From Hyphomicrobiales bacterium (lineage in GTDB: Bacteria > Pseudomonadota > Alphaproteobacteria > Rhizobiales > OSC116), in contig NVUH01000002.1 in the NCBI GenBank assembly GCA_002401855.1, positions 62,001-126,000 of the forward strand: a DNA stretch of 64,000 nucleotides, written 5' to 3'. Below are positions 37,776 through 47,916 of this stretch, one piece after another; within the stretch, counting starts at the first letter, position 1, and the number at the start of each line of letters is the position of its first letter. The translations under genes and the position numbers were made by a program. The notes under the pieces are model-generated. The model saw nothing but the letters and a program-made list of their open reading frames with translations. It was not told the DNA's origin and did not search any database.

Positions 37776-40673
37776 TTACTCTTCACTTTGCCCAGTGTCA
37801 CCTGCTTCATTTGCACTGGTTTCTGGTGAGTCTGTGTTTGAAACTTCTGCATCAATGTCATCAGCTTCTTCGTCATCGCCTTCAATGTCAGATATCCGAC
37901 CTACTGAAACCACTTCTTCTTTCTTGGCGGTTTTAAAGATGGTCACACCTTGGGTGCTACGTCCACCAATGCGAATGTCTTTGAGCGGACATCTAATTAA
38001 CTGCCCACCATTGGTCACCAACATAATTTGGTCGGCTTCATCGACAGGGAAGGAGGCGATTAAATTGCCGTTACGTTCAGATATGCCCATGGCGACAATG
38101 CCTTTGCCACCACGGCCTGTGCGGCGATACTCATAGGCATTGGTACGCTTACCAAAACCATTTTTCGAAATTGTCAGAATAAATTCTTCACGCTCTTGCA
38201 AGAAGGCAATGCGCTCTTCAGTTAAAACAATCGCTTCTTCATCGCCAGCATCATCGTCATCACTTGTTTCGACAATTTCAGCAACGGCTTCATTGCCTTC
38301 GTGTGCCAACATGCGGCGCAAATTGTTAGAATGCTTCACATAGGCACGTGCTTCAGGCGATTGAATGTCAATATGGTTTAAGATGGCCATTGAGATCACT
38401 TCAACATCTTTATCCAGCCTTATACCGCGGACACCAGCCGATGAACGGCCAACAAATACCCGCACATCACTCACTGCAAAGCGAATGGAGCGGCCAGCGG
38501 TTGTGGCTAACAAGACATCGTTTTCATCAGTGCAAATTTGTACGCTGACAATCTCGTCACCTTCAGGCAGTTTCATGGCGATTTTACCGCCTTTATTGAC
38601 CTGCACAAAATCTGACAATTCATTACGTCTTACATTGCCAAATTTAGTGGCAAACATAATGTTCAATTCACTGCTGTCTTCATCAGCATTGGGCAATGGC
38701 ATAATGGTGGTGATTTTTTCACCTTGATCAAGCGGCAACAAATTAATCAACGCTTTGCCGATTGATGTTGGGCTGCCAATTGGCAAACGCCAGACTTTTA
38801 ATTTATATACCATGCCTTTAGATGAGAAGAATAACACAGGCGTATGGGTGTTGAGTACAAAGATACTGGTCACAAAATCTTCGTCGCGCGTATTCATGCC
38901 GCTACGGCCCTTGCCGCCGCGTCGTTGCGCGCGGTAAGTGTTCAGCGCCACGCGTTTGATATAGCCTTTATGCGACACAGTCACTACCATGTCTTCTTTG
39001 GGGATCAGATCTTCATCATCAAAATCACCCAGAGTTTCTAAAATTTCAGTGAGTCTTGGGGTGGCAAATTCGTCTTTAATTTCAGTTAATTCTTCGCGAA
39101 TGATGTTCATCACCCGTTCGCGTGAGCCTAGAATATCGAGATAATCTTTAATCTCTTCGCCTAATTTATTTAGCTCATCACCAATTTCATTCATGCCCAA
39201 TGCGGTTAAGCGTGCAAGGCGCAGCTCTAAAATGGCGCGGGCTTGAACTTCGGACAATCTATAGGTGCCATCAGCGCTGATCATGTGACGCGGGTCGGCG
39301 ATCAATAGAATGAGTGGTTCAACATCGCCCACAGGCCAATGGCGTTCCATCAGTTGCTCGCGTGCGGTTTGTGGGTTTGGTGCGTTACGGATAAGTTTAA
39401 TAATCTCATCAATATTAGCCACGGCAATTGCCAAGCCAACCAAAACATGCGCCCGATCGCGGGCTTTGTTGAGCAAGAATTTGGTACGGCGGGTCACCAC
39501 TTCTTCGCGAAATTCGACAAAATATGTTAGGAATTGTTGTAGGTTTAACAAACCTGGCCGGCCATGGTTAAGTGCCACCATGTTGCAACCAAAGCTGGTT
39601 TGCAATTGGCTATAACGGTATAGTTGGTTGATGATCACTTCAGGCACTGCATCGCGTTTGACTTCAATCACAATGCGCATGCCATCACGGTCAGATTCAT
39701 CACGAATATCAGAAATGCCTTCAACCCGCTTGTCACGCACCAGCTCAGCAATTTTTTCAATCAACGTGGTTTTATTGACTTGGAACGGAATTTCAGTGAT
39801 CACAATCGCGTCACGGTCTTTGCGAATTTCTTCGACTGATAATCTTGCCCGCATCATCACCGAGCCACGCCCCGTTTCATAAGCCGATTTAATGCCAGCT
39901 GTCCCTAATATATAGCCACCAGTAGGGAAGTCAGGGCCTTTTACAATCTCATTCAGTTCAGGCACAGAAATCTGCGGGTTGTCAACCATGGCAAGAGTTG
40001 CGTCAATAATCTCACCCAGATTATGTGGCGGAATGTTGGTCGCCATGCCGACAGCAATGCCGCCCGCACCATTAACCAATAGGTTCGGAAAACGAGATGG
40101 CAAAACAGCGGGCTCTTGCTCGCTATTGTCATAGTTTTCTTGAAACTCAACTGTGTCTTTATCTAGATCGGACATTAAAGCATGCGCGACTTTTTCCATC
40201 CGCACTTCGGTATAACGCATCGCCGCGGCTTTATCACCATCGACAGAGCCAAAATTACCTTGGCCATCAAGCAATGGCAAGCGTAGCGAGAAATGTTGCG
40301 CCATCCGCACCAAAGCGTCATAAATAGATTGGTCACCGTGCGGATGGTATTTACCAATTACATCACCGACCACACGAGCCGATTTTCTATAGGCCTTGTT
40401 CCAGTCATAACTATTTTCATGCATTGAATATAATATGCGTCTATGCACGGGCTTAAGGCCATCTCTTACATCTGGCAGTGCGCGGCTGACAATCACGCTC
40501 ATCGCATAATCAAGGTAAGATTTCTTCATCTCATCTTCGATGTTGACTAAGGTCACATCGCTGGGCAATTCGGCGGGCGTTTGCGGAGAATTTTCGTCTG
40601 ATGGAGTTTCGTTATCTGACACTATATTTACACCATATGCAATTGAATGATTCGAACTATAACTATACGCCAT
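37776..40673 (-). CDS. gyrA: DNA gyrase subunit A
   Basis: A 965-residue type IIA topoisomerase subunit. The active-site Tyr154 is in [11 protein letters not shown], and the C-terminal half carries the beta-pinwheel, including the GyrA box [13 protein letters not shown] that distinguishes gyrase from ParC. The quinolone-resistance region reads [14 protein letters not shown], so the position of E. coli Ser83 is Gln115, while the Asp87 equivalent (Asp119) is kept. An acidic insert ([11 protein letters not shown]) interrupts the C-terminal domain, and the tail is acidic. An N-terminal extension of about 35 residues precedes the conserved start; a GTG within it is an alternative start. It heads gyrA-coaD-ppi-ppi. 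Confidence 0.97.
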   Translation of the reverse strand: MAYSYSSNHSIAYGVNIVSDNETPSDENSPQTPAELPSDVTLVNIEDEMKKSYLDYAMSVIVSRALPDVRDGLKPVHRRILYSMHENSYDWNKAYRKSARVVGDVIGKYHPHGDQSIYDALVRMAQHFSLRLPLLDGQGNFGSVDGDKAAAMRYTEVRMEKVAHALMSDLDKDTVEFQENYDNSEQEPAVLPSRFPNLLVNGAGGIAVGMATNIPPHNLGEIIDATLAMVDNPQISVPELNEIVKGPDFPTGGYILGTAGIKSAYETGRGSVMMRARLSVEEIRKDRDAIVITEIPFQVNKTTLIEKIAELVRDKRVEGISDIRDESDRDGMRIVIEVKRDAVPEVIINQLYRYSQLQTSFGCNMVALNHGRPGLLNLQQFLTYFVEFREEVVTRRTKFLLNKARDRAHVLVGLAIAVANIDEIIKLIRNAPNPQTAREQLMERHWPVGDVEPLILLIADPRHMISADGTYRLSEVQARAILELRLARLTALGMNEIGDELNKLGEEIKDYLDILGSRERVMNIIREELTEIKDEFATPRLTEILETLGDFDDEDLIPKEDMVVTVSHKGYIKRVALNTYRAQRRGGKGRSGMNTRDEDFVTSIFVLNTHTPVLFFSSKGMVYKLKVWRLPIGSPTSIGKALINLLPLDQGEKITTIMPLPNADEDSSELNIMFATKFGNVRRNELSDFVQVNKGGKIAMKLPEGDEIVSVQICTDENDVLLATTAGRSIRFAVSDVRVFVGRSSAGVRGIRLDKDVEVISMAILNHIDIQSPEARAYVKHSNNLRRMLAHEGNEAVAEIVETSDDDDAGDEEAIVLTEERIAFLQEREEFILTISKNGFGKRTNAYEYRRTGRGGKGIVAMGISERNGNLIASFPVDEADQIMLVTNGGQLIRCPLKDIRIGGRSTQGVTIFKTAKKEEVVSVGRISDIEGDDEEADDIDAEVSNTDSPETSANEAGDTGQSEE

Positions 40674-40811
40674 TGGCCATGATTATCGAAGTGATTAATG
40701 AGGAATTACCGCCCTTTGGCTTTTAAATTTAGATTTTCCCCACAGAATCATTTAAACACACTATAAAATCACAAAATCAAGTCGATTTACCGATGATTTA
40801 CGAGGTGTTAT

Positions 40812-41744
40812 ATGTCCGCACATGGTTCAAAAAAAGTAATTTACGCCGCCCTTGCGGGCAATTTACTTATTTCGATCATTAAGTTTGGTGCAGCCATCTT
40901 TACAAAAAGCTCTGCGATGATGTCAGAGGCCATTCATTCACTGGTTGACACTGGTAACCAATTTTTACTTTTATACGGCATGAGCAAGTCTAAAAAGGCG
41001 GCTGATGAGAAGCATCCATTCGGTTATGGCATGGAATTGTACTTTTGGAGTTTTATTGTCGCCATTTCAGTATTTGGTTTGGGCGCCACAGTGTCACTAT
41101 ATGAGGGCATTGAGAAAATTCTACACCCACACGAAATTCAAAATGCCTATATAAATTACATTGTGCTTTCTGCCTCATTTGTTTTTGAGGCCATTGTTTG
41201 GTACGTGGCACTTAAAGAATTTAACCAGCAACGCGGCAAGGGGAGTGTATGGAGTAGCATTAAAAACTCAAAGGACCCCACCACCTTTGTGGTGTTGTTT
41301 GAAGATAGTGCCGCATTGCTTGGCCTACTGGTTGCCTTGTTTGGTGTCTATATGGCCGACCAGATGAATTTACCAATTTTTGATGGCATTGCTTCGGTGG
41401 TGATTGGGCTTATTTTGGCAGGAACGGCACTTGTTTTAGCTCGTGAAACCAAAGGGCTGCTGATAGGTGAGGCTGCATCAGATGAGCTTGATGAGCGGGT
41501 ACGCGAGATTGTGGCGGAAGATGACAGTATTATTGGCATCAACGAATTGCGCAGCATGCATATGGGGCCACATGATATTTTATTGGCTTTAAGCCTAGAT
41601 TTTAATGACGAGATTAGTGCAGGTGAAGTTGAACAAAGCATCACTGAACTAGAACGAAACATTAAAAATGATTATCCAGATGTTAAACGTATCTTCATCG
41701 AAGTGCAGTCTCTCACTGACCATATAGAATTTGATGAAGAATAG
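40812..41744 (+). CDS. Cation diffusion facilitator (CDF) family transporter
   Basis: A 310-residue inner-membrane protein with six predicted helices. Metal-site residues: SEAIHSLVDTGNQ in TM2 (H-xxx-D) and VVLFEDSAALLG in TM5 (E-D in place of the common HxxxD first ligand). A C-terminal cytosolic ferredoxin-like domain follows (ELRSMHMGPHDILLAL). CDF proteins export Zn, Fe, Mn or Co by proton exchange. The E/D at TM5 is unlike the HD-HD zinc type, so the metal is uncertain. RBS GAGG (40801-40804) supports the ATG. Confidence 0.9.
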   Translation: MSAHGSKKVIYAALAGNLLISIIKFGAAIFTKSSAMMSEAIHSLVDTGNQFLLLYGMSKSKKAADEKHPFGYGMELYFWSFIVAISVFGLGATVSLYEGIEKILHPHEIQNAYINYIVLSASFVFEAIVWYVALKEFNQQRGKGSVWSSIKNSKDPTTFVVLFEDSAALLGLLVALFGVYMADQMNLPIFDGIASVVIGLILAGTALVLARETKGLLIGEAASDELDERVREIVAEDDSIIGINELRSMHMGPHDILLALSLDFNDEISAGEVEQSITELERNIKNDYPDVKRIFIEVQSLTDHIEFDEE

Positions 41745-41752
41745 AGTGAAAT

Positions 41753-42424
41753 CTAATCAATTGATGTGGTTTGCAGATTGGCGAATTCATTGTCATATTT
41801 GCAAGCAATTTCATTAAATTTAAGTTCGGCACAGAATTGCAATGACAGGCTGAGACCACCAAACTTACCAACAACTAAGTTATAAACGTCATTAACATCA
41901 TCATAATAATATCCTGCTTTATGGTCGGTAAACAGCTCAACATTCTGGTTTTTAATCGAATACCATAAATCTAAAATTGTTGAAGTGCTATTGCCTTGCC
42001 CTAAAAACACCGAATAGTAATTTTTTTCTTCTACCAAACTACTACTGGCGGCCCCTTTGCCGATATTGGGTGTAAAAGCGGGTGCGGCATTGCTAACGGG
42101 TAAATTTACACCGGTGATAGAAGCTGTGGGCAGATTATCACCACCAGCAGCAAAATTATTTCCAGCAATTTGACGGTTTAATTTATTAAAATTAGCAGTT
42201 TGAATCGCATTGCCAAAACCGCCTTCGCTAATCACCAAACCGCCGACAGTGCCTACTGAAATAACGGCGACCAATACCCATGACAAAAAGTAATAAGTGC
42301 TTACACGATTGCTGACTTTATCTTTTTTATCTGGCAAGTGAAGATCCGTCATAAGCGGCCGTGACTTGATATTTGAAGCCATTCTTTTCACTCTAGACTT
42401 TTGAATCTTTTTTTTACTGTTCAT
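41753..42424 (-). CDS. Single-pass membrane protein with a degenerate SPOR-like domain
   Basis: A 223-residue protein not matched to a named family. A basic, Ser/Lys-rich cytosolic N-terminus (about 1-40) is followed by one transmembrane helix (TYYFLSWVLVAVISVGTVGG, about 43-62), a disordered Ala/Asn/Ser linker, and a C-terminal domain (about 136-212) whose strands YYSVFLGQG, LFTDHKAGYYYDD and VYNLVVGKFG plus FCAELKFNEIACK match the layout of SPOR domains that bind denuded glycan strands at division sites. The SPOR call is by pattern only. It lies divergent from glmU, next to wall-precursor genes, which fits an envelope role. Confidence 0.6.
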   Translation of the reverse strand: MNSKKKIQKSRVKRMASNIKSRPLMTDLHLPDKKDKVSNRVSTYYFLSWVLVAVISVGTVGGLVISEGGFGNAIQTANFNKLNRQIAGNNFAAGGDNLPTASITGVNLPVSNAAPAFTPNIGKGAASSSLVEEKNYYSVFLGQGNSTSTILDLWYSIKNQNVELFTDHKAGYYYDDVNDVYNLVVGKFGGLSLSLQFCAELKFNEIACKYDNEFANLQTTSID

Positions 42425-42583
42425 TTTGATGTATTGCCTATAAAGCTGTGGTAAAATAGAATATGTTTATGATTATATGGATTCGGCTCATTAGTAAATC
42501 GATAAACATTTAATTAATTGTAATTTATTTATGTTTAACAATCTCTTTACTCGGGGTGAAAAATAAACAAAATTTGGGGTAAA

Positions 42584-43957
42584 ATGGCAAATACTGATAC
42601 AATCACTTGTATAATTTTAGCCGCGGGCAAGGGCACGCGAATGAAATCTAAAACTCATAAAGTGATGCACGAAGTTGGTGGATTGCCTTTGGTTGGGCAT
42701 GCACTTAAGCTGTGCCAAGATAAATTGGCAGCGAGCGATATTGCCGTGGTTGCTGACCCGGATGAGCCTTTAACTCTAGAATATATCCATAATAACAGTG
42801 ATGCTGAAGTTACATTTCAAGCCGAAAAGCTAGGCACTGGCCATGCTGTACTCATGGCTAAACAGCAAATTGCAGCGGCTGCAAAACACAATCCTGATAG
42901 CGCGGTTATCATCTTATATGCTGACACACCGTTTGTTGAGGTTGATACTTTAGAGCTAATGGCTGCGAAGATAAAATCAGGCGACGATGTGGTGGTGTTG
43001 GGGTTTGAACCAGATGATGCTGCCCAATATGGTCGGTTGTTAACCCGCGATGATGGTGAGTTAATTGCCATCAGAGAATTTAAAGATGCAAGTGATGCCG
43101 AGCGCAAAGTACGTTTATGCAATGCGGGCATTATGGCCTTTAAAGCCAAGCATTTAAATCAATTGTTGGCAAAAATCGACAATGATAATGCATCGGGCGA
43201 ATATTATCTCACTGATTGTGTTGAGATCGCCAAATCACTCGGCTTAAAAGCCAGCGTGACTATATGTGCTGAGGTCGAAACTTTGGGTGTTAACGACCGT
43301 GTTCAACTGGCTGAGGCAGAAACTATCTACCAAAATAAATTGCGTGAGCAAGCTATGCGTGATGGCGTTACACTTATTGACCCTTCCAGCGTTTATTTGT
43401 CAGCCAATGCAAAAATTGCCAGCGATGTCACTATTGAACCTAATGTGATTATTAAAGGCTATGTCAGCATTGAATCTGGTGCAAATATTCTGGCTTTTTC
43501 GCATATTGAAGGTAGTAAAGCCCACCCGATAACCATTGCCGCCAATGCCAATATCGGCCCTTATGCTAGATTGCGTGAAGGCACTCATATTGGCGAAAGC
43601 GGTAAGATTGGTAACTTTGTTGAAACTAAAAAAGCCGCCATTCATCAGGGCGCTAAAGTCAATCATCTTAGCTATATTGGGGATGCAGAAGTTGGCGAAA
43701 AGGCCAATATCGGCGCGGGCACTATAACTTGCAATTATGATGGCTTTAACAAAGCCAAAACCATTATTGGCAAGGGGACATTTATTGGCTCTAACAGCTC
43801 ATTGGTTGCTCCAGTGACGATTGCTGATGGGGCTTATGTTGGTTCAGGTAGTGTAATTACCAAGGATGTGCAGGCAGATGCATTGTCGGTAACGCGGGCT
43901 AAGCAGGTAGAAATTGCTCAATGGGCGGCTAAATTTAGACAAAAAAATGATAAATAA
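42584..43957 (+). CDS. glmU: Bifunctional UDP-GlcNAc pyrophosphorylase / GlcN-1-P acetyltransferase
   Basis: A 457-residue enzyme. The N-terminal uridyltransferase domain begins ILAAGKGTRMKS (about residues 11-22), with KLGTGHAVLMA and YADTPFV. The C-terminal half is a left-handed beta-helix with hexapeptide repeats (ANIGPYARLREG, GAGTITCNYDGFNK, IGSNSSLVAPV). It makes UDP-GlcNAc for peptidoglycan and lipid A. It is followed 66 bases later by glmS, so two neighbouring steps of the hexosamine pathway are linked here. Confidence 0.97.
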   Translation: MANTDTITCIILAAGKGTRMKSKTHKVMHEVGGLPLVGHALKLCQDKLAASDIAVVADPDEPLTLEYIHNNSDAEVTFQAEKLGTGHAVLMAKQQIAAAAKHNPDSAVIILYADTPFVEVDTLELMAAKIKSGDDVVVLGFEPDDAAQYGRLLTRDDGELIAIREFKDASDAERKVRLCNAGIMAFKAKHLNQLLAKIDNDNASGEYYLTDCVEIAKSLGLKASVTICAEVETLGVNDRVQLAEAETIYQNKLREQAMRDGVTLIDPSSVYLSANAKIASDVTIEPNVIIKGYVSIESGANILAFSHIEGSKAHPITIAANANIGPYARLREGTHIGESGKIGNFVETKKAAIHQGAKVNHLSYIGDAEVGEKANIGAGTITCNYDGFNKAKTIIGKGTFIGSNSSLVAPVTIADGAYVGSGSVITKDVQADALSVTRAKQVEIAQWAAKFRQKNDK

Positions 43958-44023
43958 ACCTTCAATTTGACCAAATTGTTAATTAAAAATTGTATTCACA
44001 GTTAAAGATCGAAAGAATTTATT

Positions 44024-45850
44024 ATGTGCGGAATTATCGGAATTGTTACAGGACATCCAGTCGTCACAGGGCTTATTTCATCGCTAAAATTGCTAGAATA
44101 TCGCGGCTATGACAGTGCAGGCATTGCCACCATGCAAGATGGCCAGGTGTGGCGCGAACGGGCAGCGGGTAAGCTGGCTAATTTAGAGAAAAAAATCAAA
44201 GATGATGGGGTTAGCGAAGGTGGTATCGGCATTGGGCATACCAGATGGGCAACCCATGGCGCACCAACCGAAGGCAATGCTCATCCGCATATCGTTGACA
44301 ATGTCATCATTGTGCATAATGGCATCATCGAGAATTATGCCGAATTGCGCGATGAATTGATTAAAAATGGTGCCAACATTCAAAGTCAGACCGATACCGA
44401 AGTGATCGGCCACTTGATTAGCAATCAACTTAAAATTGATAGCAATATCGAGACGGCAGTGCAAACAGCTGTTGGTAGGTTAACAGGCGCATTTGCCTTG
44501 GCAATCATGATTAAAGGTGAAGAAAACCTGTTAATTGGCGCGCGTAAAGGCTGTCCATTGGTAGTTGGTATTGGGGATGTGGAAGGCCATTATATTGGCT
44601 CAGACGCTTTGGCTTTGTCACCATTCTCGCGCCAAATCATTTATCTTGAAGAGGGTGATTTCGTATTTGCCACCCGACAGAACTTCCGAGTTTTCGATCA
44701 AGCTGGCACTTTGGTAACCCGTGATGTTAACCATGTCGAAGTTCAAAGCGCCACTATGGATAAAGGCAATCACAAACATTTTATGGCCAAAGAGTTTTTC
44801 GAACAGCCAGATGTTGTGCAAAAAACTCTATCTCATTATTTAGATATGAAAAGCAATCAAGTCACGCTAGATTCTAAATTGGATATAAGTAAATTCGAGC
44901 GTATTGTTATGGTTTCCTGTGGCACTGCTTATTTAGCTGCCTGTGTCGCTAAATATTGGCTTGAAGAGAATGTCAATATGAGTGTTGAAGTTGATGTCGC
45001 CTCAGAATTTAGATATCGCAAACCAGCTTTAAATGAAAAATGCCTATTTGTGGTGATTTCTCAATCTGGTGAAACCGCAGATAGCCTCGCTGCCTTGCGT
45101 ATGGCTAAAAACAAAGGTTGCACCACATTAGCTATTGTAAATGTCCCCACCTCAACCATGGCACGCGAAGCGGACATTATATTGCCTACCTTTGCAGGGA
45201 TAGAGGTTTGCGTTGCCTCCACTAAAGCTTTTATGTGTCAAATCAGTGTATTAGCAGCTTTGTCCATCGGTTTGGGGGTGCAAATTGGCCGTTTGAGCCA
45301 CGCCGATGCCACCAGCATGGCCAAACAATTAGCTCAATTGCCGCGTTTAATTAATGACTGTTTTGCGGTCGAAAAAGACATTGTGAAATTGGCTCATGAA
45401 ATTGCAAATGTTGAACATGTGCTGTTTTTAGGTCGCAACACCAGCTATCCAATTGCCATGGAAGGTGCGTTAAAACTGAAAGAAATTACTTATATTCACG
45501 CTGAAGGCTATGCTGCAGGCGAACTCAAACATGGGCCGATTGCGCTGGTTGATGAAAACATGCCACTCATCATTATTGCGCCTGATAATGAAGTCTATGA
45601 AAAAACCCGCTCTAATATTGAAGAGATTGCGGCCCGTGGTGGCGACATCACGGTTTTGACCACTCAAAAGCGTGCGAAAGAAATTCAAAAGCTTGGGCTT
45701 AAAGCCATAGCTTTACCAGATTGCAGTTCGTTTCTGGCGCCGTTTATTTATACCGTGCCTGTGCAATTACTGGCTTATCATACAGCGGTGCATATGGGCA
45801 CAGATGTTGATCAACCGCGTAATTTGGCGAAATCCGTGACCGTTGAGTGA
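44024..45850 (+). CDS. glmS: Glutamine-fructose-6-phosphate aminotransferase
   Basis: A 608-residue enzyme making glucosamine-6-P from fructose-6-P and glutamine. The N-terminal glutaminase begins MCGIIGIV, with Cys2 as nucleophile after Met removal, and has GHTRWATHGAP. Two SIS domains follow (VSCGTAYLAACVAK, SQSGETADSLAALR, FLGRNTSYPIAMEGALKLKEITYIHAEGYAAGELKHGP kept here only as landmarks), and it ends NLAKSVTVE, the conserved C-tail. No GlmS ribozyme is expected in this phylum and none is visible. Confidence 0.97.
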   Translation: MCGIIGIVTGHPVVTGLISSLKLLEYRGYDSAGIATMQDGQVWRERAAGKLANLEKKIKDDGVSEGGIGIGHTRWATHGAPTEGNAHPHIVDNVIIVHNGIIENYAELRDELIKNGANIQSQTDTEVIGHLISNQLKIDSNIETAVQTAVGRLTGAFALAIMIKGEENLLIGARKGCPLVVGIGDVEGHYIGSDALALSPFSRQIIYLEEGDFVFATRQNFRVFDQAGTLVTRDVNHVEVQSATMDKGNHKHFMAKEFFEQPDVVQKTLSHYLDMKSNQVTLDSKLDISKFERIVMVSCGTAYLAACVAKYWLEENVNMSVEVDVASEFRYRKPALNEKCLFVVISQSGETADSLAALRMAKNKGCTTLAIVNVPTSTMAREADIILPTFAGIEVCVASTKAFMCQISVLAALSIGLGVQIGRLSHADATSMAKQLAQLPRLINDCFAVEKDIVKLAHEIANVEHVLFLGRNTSYPIAMEGALKLKEITYIHAEGYAAGELKHGPIALVDENMPLIIIAPDNEVYEKTRSNIEEIAARGGDITVLTTQKRAKEIQKLGLKAIALPDCSSFLAPFIYTVPVQLLAYHTAVHMGTDVDQPRNLAKSVTVE

Positions 45851-45893
45851 AGAAGGTTTTTAAATACCCATATTATAGGCTAGGCTGTTGTTA

Positions 45894-47195
45894 ATGATTC
45901 TTTTGGCGGCCACTAAATATATGTTTTGTTTTATAAAAAATTTGTGCCTTAAATTCGCATTACTAGTCTTTGTGATGTTCGCAATGCCTGCTGTGGCTGA
46001 TGATTTTATGCAACAAGCGCGGATGTTTTTAGAGATAAGTGATGCAACTGCTGAGCAAAATCAAGAATATATAGTGGCATCTAATCAATTCACCGCTGAG
46101 GGCGAGTTTACCGCGGCAGAATTGGCTGAGTTATTTCTCATTCGTGCCATTGTTTTCTCGCGGCTTAAGGATAGCGAAAACGCCTTTGAAAGTTATTTGG
46201 CAGCTTTGGAAAGTAGGCATTTACCGCCTATTTTAGTCGCCGAAACCTATAAGAATCGTGGCCTTTTATTTTATGATGATGATGCCTATCTTGAGGCTAA
46301 AGATGATTTTGAACAAGCGCTTGAAATATTATCGGGCAATGCAGAATTACATTATTATCTAGCCAATAGTTATTTTGGATTGTCGGATTTTAATAACGCC
46401 ATTAATCAATATGATCTTGCGCTTGATGGCATGGCAAATAATCGTTTTTTGGCCTATTATGGCAAAGCATCAATTTACTATCAGCAAAAACAGTATGAAA
46501 AATCACGTGAAAATTTAGGTAAAAGTTTGGAAATACAAGGTAATTTTGAGCCAGCTTTACAATTGTTGGATGAGATCGACGCTCTGAACAATGTTGGTTT
46601 ACCATCGAGCAGCGTTGTAGCTGAGCAAGATGCTGAACAGATTGATGACAAACAACTCACTGCCAATGAAATTTATAATCAATTGTTAAAACAGGCGCTT
46701 GATGCCAAACAAAAAAATGGCGATGCCACGCAAATGAAAATTAAGCTCAACCTTACGCAAGAACGAATTGACAATTTAACAACCGCTGCCATTCCAGATG
46801 TGAAGAAACGGCCAGAAGTGAATTTACGCGAAACGACGCCTAAATTTAATTTACACATCCAAGCTAGGCCGGATTCTGTCGCCCAAACCCAGCAATCAAA
46901 ACCTAAAAACAAGTCACTTAATGTAAAAAAATCTAATCAGTTTAAAGGCTATTTTTTGCAACTTTCTAGTGGTACTAGCCAAGAAAACGCGCAGAAATAT
47001 TATCATCGTATCGTTGAAAAGCATGGCATATTATTAGCCAAGCGCCCTTATGTGATTAGGCCGTTTAAGAATGCTAAGCAACAAATAAATTACCAATTAC
47101 TTTTATCTGGCTTTCAATCATACAAACAAGCCAATTCACTTTGTAAATTATTAAAAGCCCGAAATAACGATTGTTTTGTGCGTCATATTAAATAA
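45894..47195 (+). CDS. TPR-repeat protein with C-terminal SPOR domain
   Basis: About 433 residues, exported (hydrophobic N-terminus ending MPAVADDF). The middle holds three to five TPR units (ETYKNRGLLFYDDDAYLEAK, AELHYYLANSYFGLSDFNNAI, YGKASIYYQQKQYEKSRENL). A Gln/Lys/Asn-rich linker leads to a C-terminal SPOR-like domain (about residues 355-430: FKGYFLQLSSGTSQENAQ, YQLLLSGFQSYKQANSLCKLL, DCFVRHI). SPOR domains bind denuded peptidoglycan at the septum, and TPRs bind partners. Starts at 45888 (TTG) and 45921 (ATG) are also possible. Downstream of glmS by about 40 bases, so probably co-transcribed with glmU-glmS. Confidence 0.75.
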   Translation: MILLAATKYMFCFIKNLCLKFALLVFVMFAMPAVADDFMQQARMFLEISDATAEQNQEYIVASNQFTAEGEFTAAELAELFLIRAIVFSRLKDSENAFESYLAALESRHLPPILVAETYKNRGLLFYDDDAYLEAKDDFEQALEILSGNAELHYYLANSYFGLSDFNNAINQYDLALDGMANNRFLAYYGKASIYYQQKQYEKSRENLGKSLEIQGNFEPALQLLDEIDALNNVGLPSSSVVAEQDAEQIDDKQLTANEIYNQLLKQALDAKQKNGDATQMKIKLNLTQERIDNLTTAAIPDVKKRPEVNLRETTPKFNLHIQARPDSVAQTQQSKPKNKSLNVKKSNQFKGYFLQLSSGTSQENAQKYYHRIVEKHGILLAKRPYVIRPFKNAKQQINYQLLLSGFQSYKQANSLCKLLKARNNDCFVRHIK

Positions 47196-47262
47196 ACTTG
47201 CAATATTGGCGATGAACCTCTATTTGATAGTTGGATTGTAGATATCAAACAGGGCAATATAC

Positions 47263-47916
47263 ATGACGAATGAAGTGAAAAAAAAGGTTGGGCTGTTCAA
47301 TCGACTGCGCACTTATTTTTTAACTGGTCTGGTGATTGCTGCACCAATTGCCATTACAATTTGGGCCACTCTGTGGGTTATAGGGTTGATTGATAATTGG
47401 ATTTTACCAATTATTCCGAAAACTTACCTTCCTGAAACTTATTTAAAATTCTCCATACCTGGCATTGGTGTGGTTTTTGCAGTTATCGGGTTGGTTTTAT
47501 TGGGTGCCCTGACGGCTAACTTATTTGGGCGTACATTGGTAAATATAGGCACTGGTTGGTTGGAGAAAATGCCCGTAGTGCGCACTATGTATAAGGCACT
47601 TAAACAAATATTTGAAACCGTGGCTAGTCAGGGTGAATCAAATTTTAAACAAGTTGTTCTGGTAGAATATCCGCGTAAGGGCATATTTGCCATTGCTTTT
47701 GTTGCGACCGATACCAAGGGCGAGGTAAGGCGAAATTTCGATGAGCCAATGGTCAGTGTTTTCTTGCCAACAACGCCCAATCCGACCAGTGGTTTTCTTT
47801 TATTTGTACCTAGAAAAGATGTTAAAGTGCTTGATATGACAGTTGAAGATGGCGCTAAGCTGGTCATTTCTGCGGGTTTGGTTAACCCAGAGGTTTTGCC
47901 AATCAAAGACAAATAA
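47263..47916 (+). CDS. DUF502 family membrane protein
   Basis: A 217-residue protein with two transmembrane helices (about 17-45 and 66-92) and a soluble beta-rich C-terminal part. Motifs typical of DUF502: TGLVIAAPIAITIW, NLFGRTLV, VRTMYKALKQIFETV, VVLVEYPRKGIFAIAF and TTPNPTSGFLLFVP. Function is unknown; the family is often found near recG or sdhE-mfd in alphaproteobacteria. Its stop directly abuts the recG stop with no spacer. Confidence 0.85.
   Translation: MTNEVKKKVGLFNRLRTYFLTGLVIAAPIAITIWATLWVIGLIDNWILPIIPKTYLPETYLKFSIPGIGVVFAVIGLVLLGALTANLFGRTLVNIGTGWLEKMPVVRTMYKALKQIFETVASQGESNFKQVVLVEYPRKGIFAIAFVATDTKGEVRRNFDEPMVSVFLPTTPNPTSGFLLFVPRKDVKVLDMTVEDGAKLVISAGLVNPEVLPIKDK

Noticed and set aside
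37498-40327. Several plus-strand frames of 60-210 codons opposite coaD and gyrA
   Set aside because: Antisense shadows of gyrA and coaD, whose motifs are unmistakable on the minus strand.
43963-43978. CAATTTG-AC-CAAATTG repeat after glmU as a terminator
   Set aside because: The stem is short and AT-rich with no T run after it, so it is not a convincing terminator.
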